Positions 32,582-42,200 of a stretch of DNA of 64,000 nucleotides are shown here, one piece after another (the stretch's first letter is position 1; the number at the start of each line of letters is the position of its first letter). The position numbers were made by a program, and so were the translations under genes. This stretch comes from Streptomyces sp. Go-475 (GTDB lineage Bacteria > Actinomycetota > Actinomycetes > Streptomycetales > Streptomycetaceae), in NCBI RefSeq assembly GCF_003330845.1, contig NZ_CP026121.1, positions 4,507,501 through 4,571,500 on the forward strand. Reading direction: 5' to 3'. The notes beneath the pieces were generated by a model. That model saw only the letters and a list, made by a program, of their open reading frames with translations, made no database searches and was not told the DNA's origin.

Positions 32582-33219
32582 GCCCGCTGTCCGCTCCGCG
32601 CCTGCGTACCGCTGAGGAACTCCAGGCCGCGGCCCGGGAGGTCGTCGGGGAGAGTACGGGCGAGGTCTTCTGCTACTGGAACTACACCTCGGTGGAGGAG
32701 CCGCTGCCGGCGGCGGTGCACCGCAGTGGCCTCCACTTGCGGGAGCGGGCGGGGGAGGTGCGCACCGTGCTGCCCCGCACGGTACTGCTCACTCCGGAGA
32801 TCGCCGACTTCGTGGACTGGCACCGGGCGTGCGGGTTCCAGGTGGGGACGAGCGCCGGACTGCCGCCGGGGGCCATGCTGTTGACCGACGCGGGAGCGCT
32901 GGTGACCACGGCGTTCGAGGAGGGGTGCGACTACGCCTGGATCCGGGACGGGCGCGTGCTGGAGGCGTTCCGCGCGCTGGCGCGCATGCTGTGGGGGCGG
33001 GCCGACGCCGTCGCCGACGCGGGTGACGAGTCCCTGGGCGCGACGGACCGCAAGGTGCTCCTGATGCTCACCCAGGGTGCGACCGACCGGGTCATCGCAC
33101 GGGAGTTGGACCTCTCGGACCGCACCGTGCGGCGCATCGTCGCCAGCCTGCTGGAGCGCCTGGGGGCACGCAGCCGGTTCGAGGCGGGGATGCTGGCCGC
33201 CGCGCGGGGCTGGGTGTGA
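32575..33219 (+). CDS. LuxR-type regulator (LuxR-3)
   Basis: 214-residue protein with an N-terminal domain (VFCYWNYTSVEEPLPAAVHRSGLHLR; VLLTPEIADFVDWHRACGFQVGTSAG) and a C-terminal LuxR HTH (ATDRKVLLMLTQGATDRVIARELDLSDRTVRRIVASLLERLGARSRFEAG). It is paralogous to LuxR-2; the N-terminal layout (helix, basic strand, then an effector-like pocket) recalls TrmB-like LuxR regulators in Streptomyces clusters. ATG 32575 overlaps the kinase stop by 7 bp. No TTA codon was seen in this one. Confidence 0.88.
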   Translation: MLSPLSAPRLRTAEELQAAAREVVGESTGEVFCYWNYTSVEEPLPAAVHRSGLHLRERAGEVRTVLPRTVLLTPEIADFVDWHRACGFQVGTSAGLPPGAMLLTDAGALVTTAFEEGCDYAWIRDGRVLEAFRALARMLWGRADAVADAGDESLGATDRKVLLMLTQGATDRVIARELDLSDRTVRRIVASLLERLGARSRFEAGMLAAARGWV

Positions 33220-33450
33220 GGGGCTGCGCGGAGCGCCGGCGTACGTCCTGACCGCGTCGCGACAGCCGATGTCGTCTTGCTGACACGGCGCTTGTCCCCT
33301 CGAACCGCGCCTCGGCAGCATGGCGTTTCAAAATGCCGGGCCGTGGCAACGGGGGTTCCACTGACTGTCGAGCGCCCAAGTCCGGCCCCGAGACGAGTGA
33401 TTCCGGTTGCTTCGCCACTCTGTCCGACCCACTCCGGGAGGGGCTTTTCC
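33220..33450. promoter_or_regulatory. Intergenic region preceding the assembly-line genes
   Basis: 231 bp without a gene between LuxR-3 and the GYD-protein gene, all reading in one direction. It contains the AT-richer stretch tttcaaaatgcc (around 33326-33337) and should hold the main promoter for block C. No clear palindrome was identified. Confidence 0.35.
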
Positions 33451-33810
33451 GTGCAGTACATGATTCTCGCGCGCTATTCGCAGGACGTGGTGGAAGGCGT
33501 GCTCAAGGACCCGCAGGCGATTATCGCCAGGGACGAGCACGCTTTTAAGTTCTACGGCTCGCTCGGCGGCAAGGTCGTCAACTACTGGTTCACCCGCGAT
33601 GTCGAATACCACTTCGCCGTGGTCGTCGACTTCCCGGACGCGGAGGCCGCGCACGCCGCCGTGCTGACCGGCTACTCCACCGGTGCCTTCACCGAGGGCA
33701 AGCTCATCCCGCTGGCCTCGGCCGACGAGATGGTCGGCGCGCTCAAGCGTGCCGCGCCCGCCGTCGACCTGTTCTACCCGCCGACGGAGCCGCGGGACGC
33801 CTCGGCCTGA
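33451..33810 (+). CDS. GYD-domain (dimeric alpha/beta barrel) small protein
   Basis: 119-residue protein resembling the GYD domain family of ferredoxin-like barrel proteins: YMILARYSQDVVEGVLKD at the start, a middle LGGKVVNYWFTRDVEYHFAVVVDFPDAEAAHAAVL, then LIPLASADEMV. Family function is unknown, but such barrels often act as small cyclases, isomerases or monooxygenases in clusters. GTG 33451 is preceded by GGGAGGGG at 8 bp. It is followed by a strong hairpin before the PKS gene, so it may be transcribed in excess of the megasynthase genes. Confidence 0.8.
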   Translation: MQYMILARYSQDVVEGVLKDPQAIIARDEHAFKFYGSLGGKVVNYWFTRDVEYHFAVVVDFPDAEAAHAAVLTGYSTGAFTEGKLIPLASADEMVGALKRAAPAVDLFYPPTEPRDASA

Positions 33811-33829
33811 CCCCAGGGGCCTGTCTCGG

Positions 33830-33853
33830 GCAGGTGGGGCACGCCCCACCTGC
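33830..33853. terminator. Strong hairpin between the GYD and PKS genes
   Basis: gcaggtggggc (33830-33840) and gccccacctgc (33843-33853) are perfect 11-bp arms separated by two bases. It lies 20 bp after the GYD stop and 70 bp before the PKS start. It could be a partial terminator or attenuator limiting read-through to the 18-kb assembly-line genes, or an mRNA-stabilising structure. Confidence 0.55.
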
Positions 33854-33922
33854 TCGCCCTCCGTTCCAGCACGCACTGCTCCTGAAACGCACCGCGCGGA
33901 GCCCGCCATCAGAGAGGTAGAC

Positions 33923-36900
33923 GTGAGCGGTATTCGTCGAACAACGCCGCCGGGCGTCCAGGCCCGGGATCTCGTGGAACTGCTCCGGCAGCGGGGCGAA
34001 GAAAACGGCCGACGCGCCGCATTCACCTTTCTCGCCGACGGTGTGAAGGTCTCGGAGCGACTGAGCTACGCGGATCTCGACCGGCGGGCGCGGGCCATCG
34101 CGTCGCAATTGCTGACCCTGGGCGAGCCGGGCGACCGCGTGTTGATGCTGTACCCGTCGGGCCCGGAATTCGCCGCCGCGTTCTACGGCTGCCTCTACGC
34201 GGGGATGACGGCCGTTCCCGCCTATCCGCCGCGCTCCGACAAACACGCGGCACGGCTCAACGCCGTCGCCCAGGACTGCGGGGCCTCGATCATCGCGGCA
34301 CCCGGCCGGCTCTGCGACACGCTGGCGGACAAGTACGACCCCGACGCGCGCTGGGCGCCGACCGACCGTGTGCCGCTCGAGGCCGCCGACGACTGGCGAC
34401 ACCCGGACATCACCCCGGACGACCTGGCCTTCCTCCAGTACACCTCCGGTTCGACGGGCAACCCGAAGGGGGTGATGCTCAGTCACGCCAACCTCATGCA
34501 CAACCTGGAGCTCATGGCCCGCGCCATGGGACACAGCGAGAACCCCGTCTATGTCTCCTGGCTGCCGCTCTTCCACGACATGGGGCTCATCGGCCATCTG
34601 CTCCAGGCCCTCTACTGGGGCAGCGAGCTGGTCTACATGCCGCCCGAGGCCTTCCTGCAGGAGCCGGTCCGCTGGCTGCGCGCCCTCAGTGACCACCGGG
34701 GCACCTTCAGCGCCGCGCCGAACTTCGCCTTCGAGTTGTGCGTCCGCCGCACCCGCCCCGAGGACCGCGCCGGGCTGGACCTGAGCCACTGGCGGCTGGC
34801 CCTCAACGCGGCCGAGCCGGTACGCGCCGACACCCTCGCCCGCTTCGAGGCGATGTACGCCGAGCACGGCTTCCGTCCCGAGTCCTGGCACCCGGCGTAC
34901 GGACTCGCCGAGAACTCCGTGTACGTCTCCAGCGGCCTCCCGGACAGCGGCGCCGTCATCGTCCACGTGGACGGGGCGGAGCTGGAGCACGACCGGGTGG
35001 TGGAGGTCGCGCCGGGCACCCCGGGCTCCCGCGCGCTCGTCGGCGCCGGACACGCCCGGCACGGACAGCGGACCGCGATCGTCGACCCCGCCACCCGGCG
35101 TGCCCTCGACGCCCACCAGGTCGGCGAGATCTGGATCAGCGGCCCCAGCGCGGGACAGGGGTACTGGGGCCGGACGGAGGAGACCGCCGCCACCTTCGGC
35201 AACCGCCTCGCCGGCGAGGAGGAGTCGACCTGGGTCGCCACCGGTGACAAGGGATTCCTGACGCCGGACGGGGAACTCGTCATCACCGGCCGCATCAAGG
35301 ACATGATCATCGTCCGGGGGCGCAACCTCTATCCCCAGGACATCGAGCGCACCGTCGAGACGGTCGACCGATCCTTCCGGCCCGGCTGCACCGCCGCCTT
35401 CTCCGTGGAATCCGCGAGCGGCGAGGAGCGCGTCGTCGTCGTCCAGGAGGTGCGGGGCGACGACGCGGACGCCGAGCGGATCGGCCCCGCCGTGGCCGCG
35501 GCCGTCGTCGCGGAGCACGACGTGCCGCTGCACGCGCTGGTCCTGCTGCGCACCCGCGCCATCCCCAAGACCTCCAGCGGCAAGCTCGCCCGCCGTGCCG
35601 CCCGCAAGGGCTATCTCGAGGGAACCCTGGACGCGCTGGCCGCCTGGACCGCACCGGGGACGGCGCCGCGCCCCGGCACCGAGGGCGACGGGCCGGGTGC
35701 CGACGGCGACCAGGACGCGTTGGTGCGCCGGATCCTCGACGCCGTCGCCGAGCACACCGGCTTGGCGGTGGACGAGCTGGACCCGACCGCCAACTTCCAC
35801 ACCTACGGGGTCGACTCGGCCTCCGCCGTGGCGATCTCCGGCGCGCTCCAGCGGAAGCTGGGCCGCCGCGTGCCCGCCGCCCTCCTCTACCAGCACCCGA
35901 CGGCGGAGGCCGCCGCCCGCCACCTCGCCGCACGGAGCGCCGGGCACGAGGCGGACGCGCGGACCGCCCCGCGGACCGGCACCCCCGCCGCGCCGGACGC
36001 CGCCGAGCCGATCGCCGTCGTCGGCATGGCCTGCCGCTTCCCCGGCGCCGGGAACACCGACGAGTTCTGGACGCTGCTGCACGGCGGCGGCGACGCCATC
36101 ACCCCGGTGCCCGCCGACCGATGGGACGCGGAGAGCCTCTACGACCCGGAGCTCGAGCGGGACGGCACCGCCAGCACCCGCTGGGGCGGCTTCCTCGGGG
36201 ACGTCGCGGGATTCGAGCCCGAGTTCTTCGGCATCTCGCCCGCCGAGGCGGTGGCCATCGACCCCCAGCAGCGGCTCCTCCTGGAGGTCGTCTGGGAGGC
36301 CCTGGAGAACGCGGCGATCGTCCCGGCCGACCTCGCGGGCAGCGACACCGGCGTCTTCGTCGGCATCAGCAACAACGACTACAGCCGGCTCACCGCCGGA
36401 GCGAAGAGCGCCCTGGGCGCGTACTACGGCACGGGCAACGCCCTCAGCGTCGCCGCGAACCGGCTGTCGTACCTCCTCGACCTGCGCGGTCCGAGCCTCG
36501 CCCTGGACACCGCGTGTTCCTCCTCGCTCGTCGCCGTGCACCAGGCGTGCGAGGCCCTGCGCCGCGGGGAGTCCTCGCTGGCGGTGGCCGCCGGGGTCAA
36601 TCTGCTCCTCGCCCCCGACCTCACCGCCGTCTTCTCCCGCGCCCAGATGATGGCGTCCGACGGCCGCTGCAAGGCGTTCGACGAGCGCGCCGACGGCTAC
36701 GTGCGCTCCGAGGGCTGCGGGGCCGTCATCCTCAAACCGCTGTCGCTGGCGCTGGCCGACGGCGACCGCGTACTCGCCGTCGTACGGGGCTCGGCCGTCA
36801 ACCAGGACGGTCGCTCCAACGGCCTGACCGCCCCGCACGGCCGCGCCCAGACGGAGGTCCTGCGCACTGCCTGGAGCGCCGCCGGCATCGCTCCGCGTGA

Positions 36901-39232
36901 GCTGGGCTACATCGAGGCCCACGGCACGGGCACCGCACTCGGCGACCCCATCGAGTACGAGGCCCTGACCGAGGCGCTCTCGACGGAGCCGGGCGCCGAG
37001 GGCGACGCCGCCGGGCCCTGCTACCTCGGATCGGTGAAGACCAACATCGGCCACCTGGAGTCCGCGGCCGGTATCGCCGGTTTCATCAAGGTCGTCCTGG
37101 CCCTTCAGCACGGCACCGTGCCGCCGCACCTCCACCTCACCCGGCTCAACCCCCACATCGACGCGGCCGGTTCGCCGCTGGAGATTCCCACCGCCCCGCT
37201 GCCCTGGCCCGAGGACCGGCGTACCGCCGGGGTGAGCGCCTTCGGCTTCGGCGGGACCAACGCGCATGTGGTGCTCTCGGCGGCGCCGGCACCGGCCGCC
37301 GTCCCCGCTGCCGAGGAGGCGCGGGGGCCCGAGGCGCTGCTGCTCTCCGCGCGGACCCCCGAGGCCTTGCGTGACCTGGCGGCCCGCTATGCCGACCGGC
37401 TCGCCCGGACCGGCAGCGGCCCCGGGGAGCTGGCTGACATCGCCTGGACCTCCTCCCAGGGCAGGACCGCTCTGCCGGAGCGGCTCGCCGTCACCGCGGA
37501 CTCCGCCGAGGAGGCCCGTGCCGTCCTGGAGCGCTTCGCCGCCGAGGGCCGGCCCGCGGCCGAGGCCGCCCGTGGCCGCGCCCCGCGCAAGGCCCCCGTC
37601 CTGGCCTTCCTCTTCACCGGCCAGGGCTCCCACCGGGTGGGCATGGGCACCGAACTGCACCGTGACTGGCCGGTGTTCCGGGAGGCGTTCGACCGGTGCG
37701 CGGCGCTGCTGAAGGACCGCTTCGGCTTCGACCTGCACCACGTCGTGCGGGACGAGGAGGCACTGGCGCGCACCGAGTACGCCCAGCCCGCGATCTTCGC
37801 GACGGAGTACGCCCTGGCCCGGCTCTGGCGCTCGCTCGGTGTCGAGCCGGACTACCTGGCCGGGCACAGCGTCGGCGAGTTCGTCGCGGCCACCCTCGCC
37901 GGGGTGTTCGCGGTGGAGGACGCGCTGACCCTGCTCGGCACCCGCGCCCGGCTGATGCAGGGCCTCCCGCCGGGCGGCGTGATGTACGCCGTGCGGGTGA
38001 GCGAGGAGCGCGCGCTCGCGGCCCTCGCCCCGTACGCCGACGAGGTGGCGCTGGCCGCCGTGAACGGACCGGGCGAGGTCGTGCTCTCCGGCGCCGCCCC
38101 CGCGGTCGCCAAGGTCGTGGACGAGCTGGCGCAGACGGGCGTCGTCGCGCAGCAGCTCCGTACGTCGCACGCCTTCCACTCGCCGCTCATGGACCCCGTT
38201 CTGGAGGAGTTCCGTGCCGCGGCGGAAGGGGTGCGGATGCGCGCTCCCCAGCACCCGGTGGTCTCCTCGCTGACCGGCCAGCTGATCGGACGCCGCATGG
38301 CGACCCCGGACTACTGGGTGGAGCAGCTGCGCGGCACCGTCCGGTACGCGGACACGATCGCCACCCTGAGCCACGAGGGGTGCGCGGCGGGCATCGAGGT
38401 CGGGCCGGACGCGGTGCTGGCTCCGCTGGCCCGGCGCGCGACGCGGCGTGAGCCGGCGAAGGGGCAGGGACAGCCGGGTTCGGTGTGGCTGGCCTCGTTG
38501 CGCTCCGGGAAGCCCGAACAGCGCGCGCTGCTGGACGCGCTGGGCGCCGCCTGGGCGGCAGGCGTGGCCGTGGACTGGGCGCGGGTGCACTCGGGGCGGC
38601 CGACCGCGCTGCCCGGCTACCCCTTCCAGCGCCGCAGGTTCTGGCTGCCCGACACCCTGGAGGCAGCGCCCGCCGACGGCGCCGCCCCCGCCGGGGAGTC
38701 CGGCCGTCACCCTCTGCTGGGGCGGCGCATGGAGGGTGTGGCGGCCGATCCCGGCCGGCATGTGTGGCAGCGGTCGCTCGCCCGCGACCAGGTCGCGGTC
38801 CTCGACGACCACGTCATCCAGGGCCGGGTCGTCGCACCGGGCACCAGCTACATCGACATGGCGCTCGCCGCCGCCCGCGAGCTCGCGCCGGGCGTGCCGT
38901 ACCGGCTCCGGGACGTCGCTTACCACAGCGTGCTGAGCATCCCGCCGGACGGCGCGCGCATCGTCCAGGTCGGGCTGCGGGACGGCTCCGACGGAGCACT
39001 GGCCTTCACCGTGCACAGCAAGGCCGAGGGCGACACCGCCACCAAGTGGACCCAGCACGCCTCGGCCCGCCTGGTGCCCGTCCGGCACGCGGGGAACGGG
39101 CAGCACGGGCAGCACGGGGAGAGCGCGGCGAACGGGGAGAGCGCGAAGAGCGCGGACAACGCGGAGAACGCGGACAACGCGAAGAGCGCGGAGAACGGGG
39201 AGAGCGCGGAGAACGGGGAGAGCGCGTCATGA
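33923..39232 (+). CDS. PKS loading/extension protein: FAAL-ACP-KS-AT-DH (N-terminal hotdog only)
   Basis: 1769-residue megasynthase that starts the lipid part. Residues 15-590 form a fatty acyl-AMP ligase (YTSGSTGNPKG from 173; WLPLFHDMGLIG). An ACP follows (GVDSAS, phosphopantetheine Ser 632). The KS (from about 695) has Cys 865 in DTACSSS plus EAHGTGT and KTNIGHLE; the AT has GHSVGE (Ser 1316) and HAFH, predicting malonyl-CoA. From about 1596 comes the first half of a dehydratase: HPLLGRRMEG, then H1630 in HVIQGRVVAPG (HxxxGxxxxP). It stops there; the second half is in the next protein. The last 47 residues are low-complexity Asn/Gly/Glu/Ser/Ala repeats. GTG 33923 has gagagg upstream; the TGA overlaps the next ATG. 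Confidence 0.93.
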   Translation: MSGIRRTTPPGVQARDLVELLRQRGEENGRRAAFTFLADGVKVSERLSYADLDRRARAIASQLLTLGEPGDRVLMLYPSGPEFAAAFYGCLYAGMTAVPAYPPRSDKHAARLNAVAQDCGASIIAAPGRLCDTLADKYDPDARWAPTDRVPLEAADDWRHPDITPDDLAFLQYTSGSTGNPKGVMLSHANLMHNLELMARAMGHSENPVYVSWLPLFHDMGLIGHLLQALYWGSELVYMPPEAFLQEPVRWLRALSDHRGTFSAAPNFAFELCVRRTRPEDRAGLDLSHWRLALNAAEPVRADTLARFEAMYAEHGFRPESWHPAYGLAENSVYVSSGLPDSGAVIVHVDGAELEHDRVVEVAPGTPGSRALVGAGHARHGQRTAIVDPATRRALDAHQVGEIWISGPSAGQGYWGRTEETAATFGNRLAGEEESTWVATGDKGFLTPDGELVITGRIKDMIIVRGRNLYPQDIERTVETVDRSFRPGCTAAFSVESASGEERVVVVQEVRGDDADAERIGPAVAAAVVAEHDVPLHALVLLRTRAIPKTSSGKLARRAARKGYLEGTLDALAAWTAPGTAPRPGTEGDGPGADGDQDALVRRILDAVAEHTGLAVDELDPTANFHTYGVDSASAVAISGALQRKLGRRVPAALLYQHPTAEAAARHLAARSAGHEADARTAPRTGTPAAPDAAEPIAVVGMACRFPGAGNTDEFWTLLHGGGDAITPVPADRWDAESLYDPELERDGTASTRWGGFLGDVAGFEPEFFGISPAEAVAIDPQQRLLLEVVWEALENAAIVPADLAGSDTGVFVGISNNDYSRLTAGAKSALGAYYGTGNALSVAANRLSYLLDLRGPSLALDTACSSSLVAVHQACEALRRGESSLAVAAGVNLLLAPDLTAVFSRAQMMASDGRCKAFDERADGYVRSEGCGAVILKPLSLALADGDRVLAVVRGSAVNQDGRSNGLTAPHGRAQTEVLRTAWSAAGIAPRELGYIEAHGTGTALGDPIEYEALTEALSTEPGAEGDAAGPCYLGSVKTNIGHLESAAGIAGFIKVVLALQHGTVPPHLHLTRLNPHIDAAGSPLEIPTAPLPWPEDRRTAGVSAFGFGGTNAHVVLSAAPAPAAVPAAEEARGPEALLLSARTPEALRDLAARYADRLARTGSGPGELADIAWTSSQGRTALPERLAVTADSAEEARAVLERFAAEGRPAAEAARGRAPRKAPVLAFLFTGQGSHRVGMGTELHRDWPVFREAFDRCAALLKDRFGFDLHHVVRDEEALARTEYAQPAIFATEYALARLWRSLGVEPDYLAGHSVGEFVAATLAGVFAVEDALTLLGTRARLMQGLPPGGVMYAVRVSEERALAALAPYADEVALAAVNGPGEVVLSGAAPAVAKVVDELAQTGVVAQQLRTSHAFHSPLMDPVLEEFRAAAEGVRMRAPQHPVVSSLTGQLIGRRMATPDYWVEQLRGTVRYADTIATLSHEGCAAGIEVGPDAVLAPLARRATRREPAKGQGQPGSVWLASLRSGKPEQRALLDALGAAWAAGVAVDWARVHSGRPTALPGYPFQRRRFWLPDTLEAAPADGAAPAGESGRHPLLGRRMEGVAADPGRHVWQRSLARDQVAVLDDHVIQGRVVAPGTSYIDMALAAARELAPGVPYRLRDVAYHSVLSIPPDGARIVQVGLRDGSDGALAFTVHSKAEGDTATKWTQHASARLVPVRHAGNGQHGQHGESAANGESAKSADNAENADNAKSAENGESAENGESAS
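39095..39229. repeat. Coding minisatellite at the PKS protein junction
   Basis: An in-frame repeat tract built from 6-, 9- and 18-bp words such as gagaacggggagagcgcg (last two copies near 39190-39225) and gacaacgcg. It encodes the low-complexity tail (ENGESA, KSADNAENADNA) of the first PKS protein and runs right up to the ATG of the next. Such tracts change length easily; here the tail may serve as a flexible linker or docking element. Confidence 0.8.
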
Positions 39233-42200
39233 AATTCAGCCTGATGTTCTTCGCCAGTGACGAGAACGCGCTGGCCGAAGACGCCCGGTACGACATGCTG
39301 CTGGAGAGTGCCAGGTTCGGCGACGCGCACGGCTTCGAGAACGTCTGGGTCCCCGAGCGGCACTTCACCCCGCTCGGCTCGCTCTATCCGAACCCGGCCC
39401 TGCTGCACGCCGCCCTGGCGCGCGAGACCAGCCGGATCGGGTTGCGCGCGGGCAGCGTGGTGCTGCCCCTGCACAGCCCGCTGCGGGTGGCCGAGGAGTG
39501 GGCCGTCGTGGACAACCTGTCCGGCGGACGGGCCGGGATCTCCCTCGCCTCCGGCTGGAACCCGAACGACTTCGCCTACTTCCCCGAGCGGTACGCCGAG
39601 CGCGCCCGCCACCTCGAGGAGGGCATGGAGCAGCTGCGCGCGCTGTGGCGGGGCGAGGCGGTCAGCGCGACCAGCGGCACCGGCGAACCCGTCAGCCTGC
39701 GCACCTACCCGCGCCCCGTCCAGCGGGAGCTGCCGCTGTGGCTGACGGCGGCCAGCTCGCCCGCGAGCTTCGCCCGGGCCGGGCGGACCGGGGCGAATCT
39801 CCTCACCCACCTGCTCGACCAGGGCGTGGACGCGCTCGCCGAGAACGTCGAGGTCTACCGCAAGGCCCGGGCCGACGCGGGTTTCGACCCCGCCTCGGGC
39901 CGGGTCACCGTGATGCTGCACAGCTTCGTGGGCGCCGACGCCGAGACCGCGACCGCACTGGCCCGAGACCCCTACTGCGCCTATCTGAAGGGGAACATGG
40001 GCCTGCTCAAGGGGCTCGCGAGCAGCCGTGGCCGGGATTCCGCGACGGACATCGAGGCCCTGCCGGAGGCGGAGCTGACCCAGTTCGCCGGCTTCCTGTA
40101 CGACCGGTTCGCCTCCTCCCGCTCGCTGATCGGCTCGCCCGAGTCCTGCCTGCCGCTGGTGCGCCGGCTGGCCCCGTTCGTGGACGAGGTCGCCTGCCTG
40201 CTGGACTTCGGCCCCACCACGGCACAGGTGCTCGACGGGCTGCCCCACCTCGACCGGCTCCGCCGGCTCGCGGAGCAGGACCCGCAGGTCCGGGAGGCCG
40301 CGGTGGACCGGACGCTGCCGGCGCCCGCGAGCGCGGTGGCGCGCACTCCGGCCGCCTCCCCCGCGCCGCCCGCCTGGGAGGACGACCCGGAGGCGGTCAA
40401 GGCCCGGTGCGGTCACACCGTCGAGGTGCGGGAGTTCTTCGACCACGTCGAGCGGGCGGGTGCCGCCTACGGCCCCCGGATGCGATGCCTGGAAGAGATG
40501 TGGGTCGGCGACGGCGAGGTCCTGGGCCGGCTGACTCTGCCCGCCCGGTGGGCCGAGGAGGGCTATGTCTTCCACCCGGCCCTCCTCGACAACGCCTTTC
40601 TGCTGCTCGGGGCGCTCGCACCCGGCGCCCTCAGCGGCAGCGGGGCGCTCACGCTCCCCGTCGGCGTCGGCACGCTGGAGCCGTACCGGCAGCCGGTGGG
40701 CGAGGTCTACTCCCATGTGGTGCGCACCCCGGCCGCCGAGACGGGCGACGAACTCCTCGCCGACGTACGGCTCTTCGACGCCGAGGGGACCGTCGCGCAC
40801 GCGCAGGGGCTGCGGATGCGCCTGGTGGACCCCGAGGACGGCGGCGGGGACCCCGGCCGCGACCTGTGCTACCGCACCGACTGGACCGCCGTGTCCGCCG
40901 CGCCCGCGACGGACACCGAGTCCGGGCGCTGGCTGGTCCTCGCCGACGGGGCGGGCACCGGCGAGGCGCTCGCCAGGGCCCTGCGGGAAGCGGGCGACCA
41001 CGTCGACGTCGTACCGGCCGACGCCGCCTGCGACGCCGCCCGCATCCGCCAGGCCCTCTACGGCGCCCTCGCGGACGGACCGCTCAAGGGCGTGGTGCTG
41101 GCCCGGCCGCTGGACGCGCCCGACCTCCCGGACGCCACCACCGACCAGGTCCGTGCCGCGCAGCAGAGCGGTGCCGAGGCCGCGCTCGCCCTGGTGCGCG
41201 CCTGCCTCGACGTCGATGTCCCCACGCGCTGCGGGCGCCTGTGGCTGCTGACCCGGGGCGCCCAGCCGGCGGGAGGAACGGCCGTGACCGCCTCGGGTGT
41301 CCTCCAGGCCCCGGTCTGGGGACTGGGCCGGGTCCTGGCCGCCGAACACCCCGAGCTGTGGGGCGGCCTGATCGACCTCGACGCGCGGACGGCGCCCGAC
41401 GAGGCGGCGACCGCCACGCTGCTGAGCGCCGTCCTCACCGGCGCGCGCCCCGACGAAGGAACCCCGGTCGACGACCAACTCGCCGTGCGGGACGGCAATG
41501 TGCTCGCCGCCCGCCTGGTCCGGGCCGAGGAGATGGCGGCCCCGGCCCCCGCCGCGCCGGACATCGACCCCGACGGCACCTACCTGCTCACCGGCGGCCT
41601 CGGGGACCTCGGACTGGCCCTGGCCGGGTGGCTGGCCGAGCGCGGGGCGCGCCACCTCGTCCTGGTCGGCAGGCGCGGCGTGAGCGACGACGCTCAGCGC
41701 GAGGCCGTGGACGGACTGACCGGCCGGGGTGTCCGCGTGCACGTCGCGGCGGCGGACGTGGCGCGGGCCGACGACGTCGCGGCGCTCCGCGCGGAACTGG
41801 AGCGCGAGGGCCTGCCCCCGGTCGTGGGGGTGGCGCACCTGGCGGGCATCGCCCGCGGCGCCATGCTCGCGGGACTGGACGTCGAGCTGCTGCGCGAGGT
41901 GGCCGAGCCCAAGGTCGCGGGGGCGTGGAACCTGCACCGGGTGTTCGGGGACGCCGCGCTGTTCCTGCTCGTGTCGGCGCTGCCCGCGGTCTTCGGGCCG
42001 GTCGGCGTCGGCGCCGCCAACTACGCCGCCGCCAACGCCTTCCTGGACGCCCTCGCCCACCACCGGCGTGGCCTGGACACGGACGCCGTCGCGCTCGGCT
42101 ACGGCCCCTGGAACGGGATCGGCCTCGCCGTGCGCGAGGGCGGCCTCGACCAGTTGTCCCGCCTCGGCGTGGGCAGCATGGCACCGGCTGAGGCCCTCGA

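Noticed and set aside
33743..39115. A 1790-codon open frame on the minus strand opposite the first PKS gene
   Set aside because: It mirrors the PKS gene, is Gly/Arg/Ala/Val-rich, and shows no domain; the plus strand has unmistakable FAAL, ACP, KS, AT and DH motifs. Long antisense frames are a by-product of high GC.
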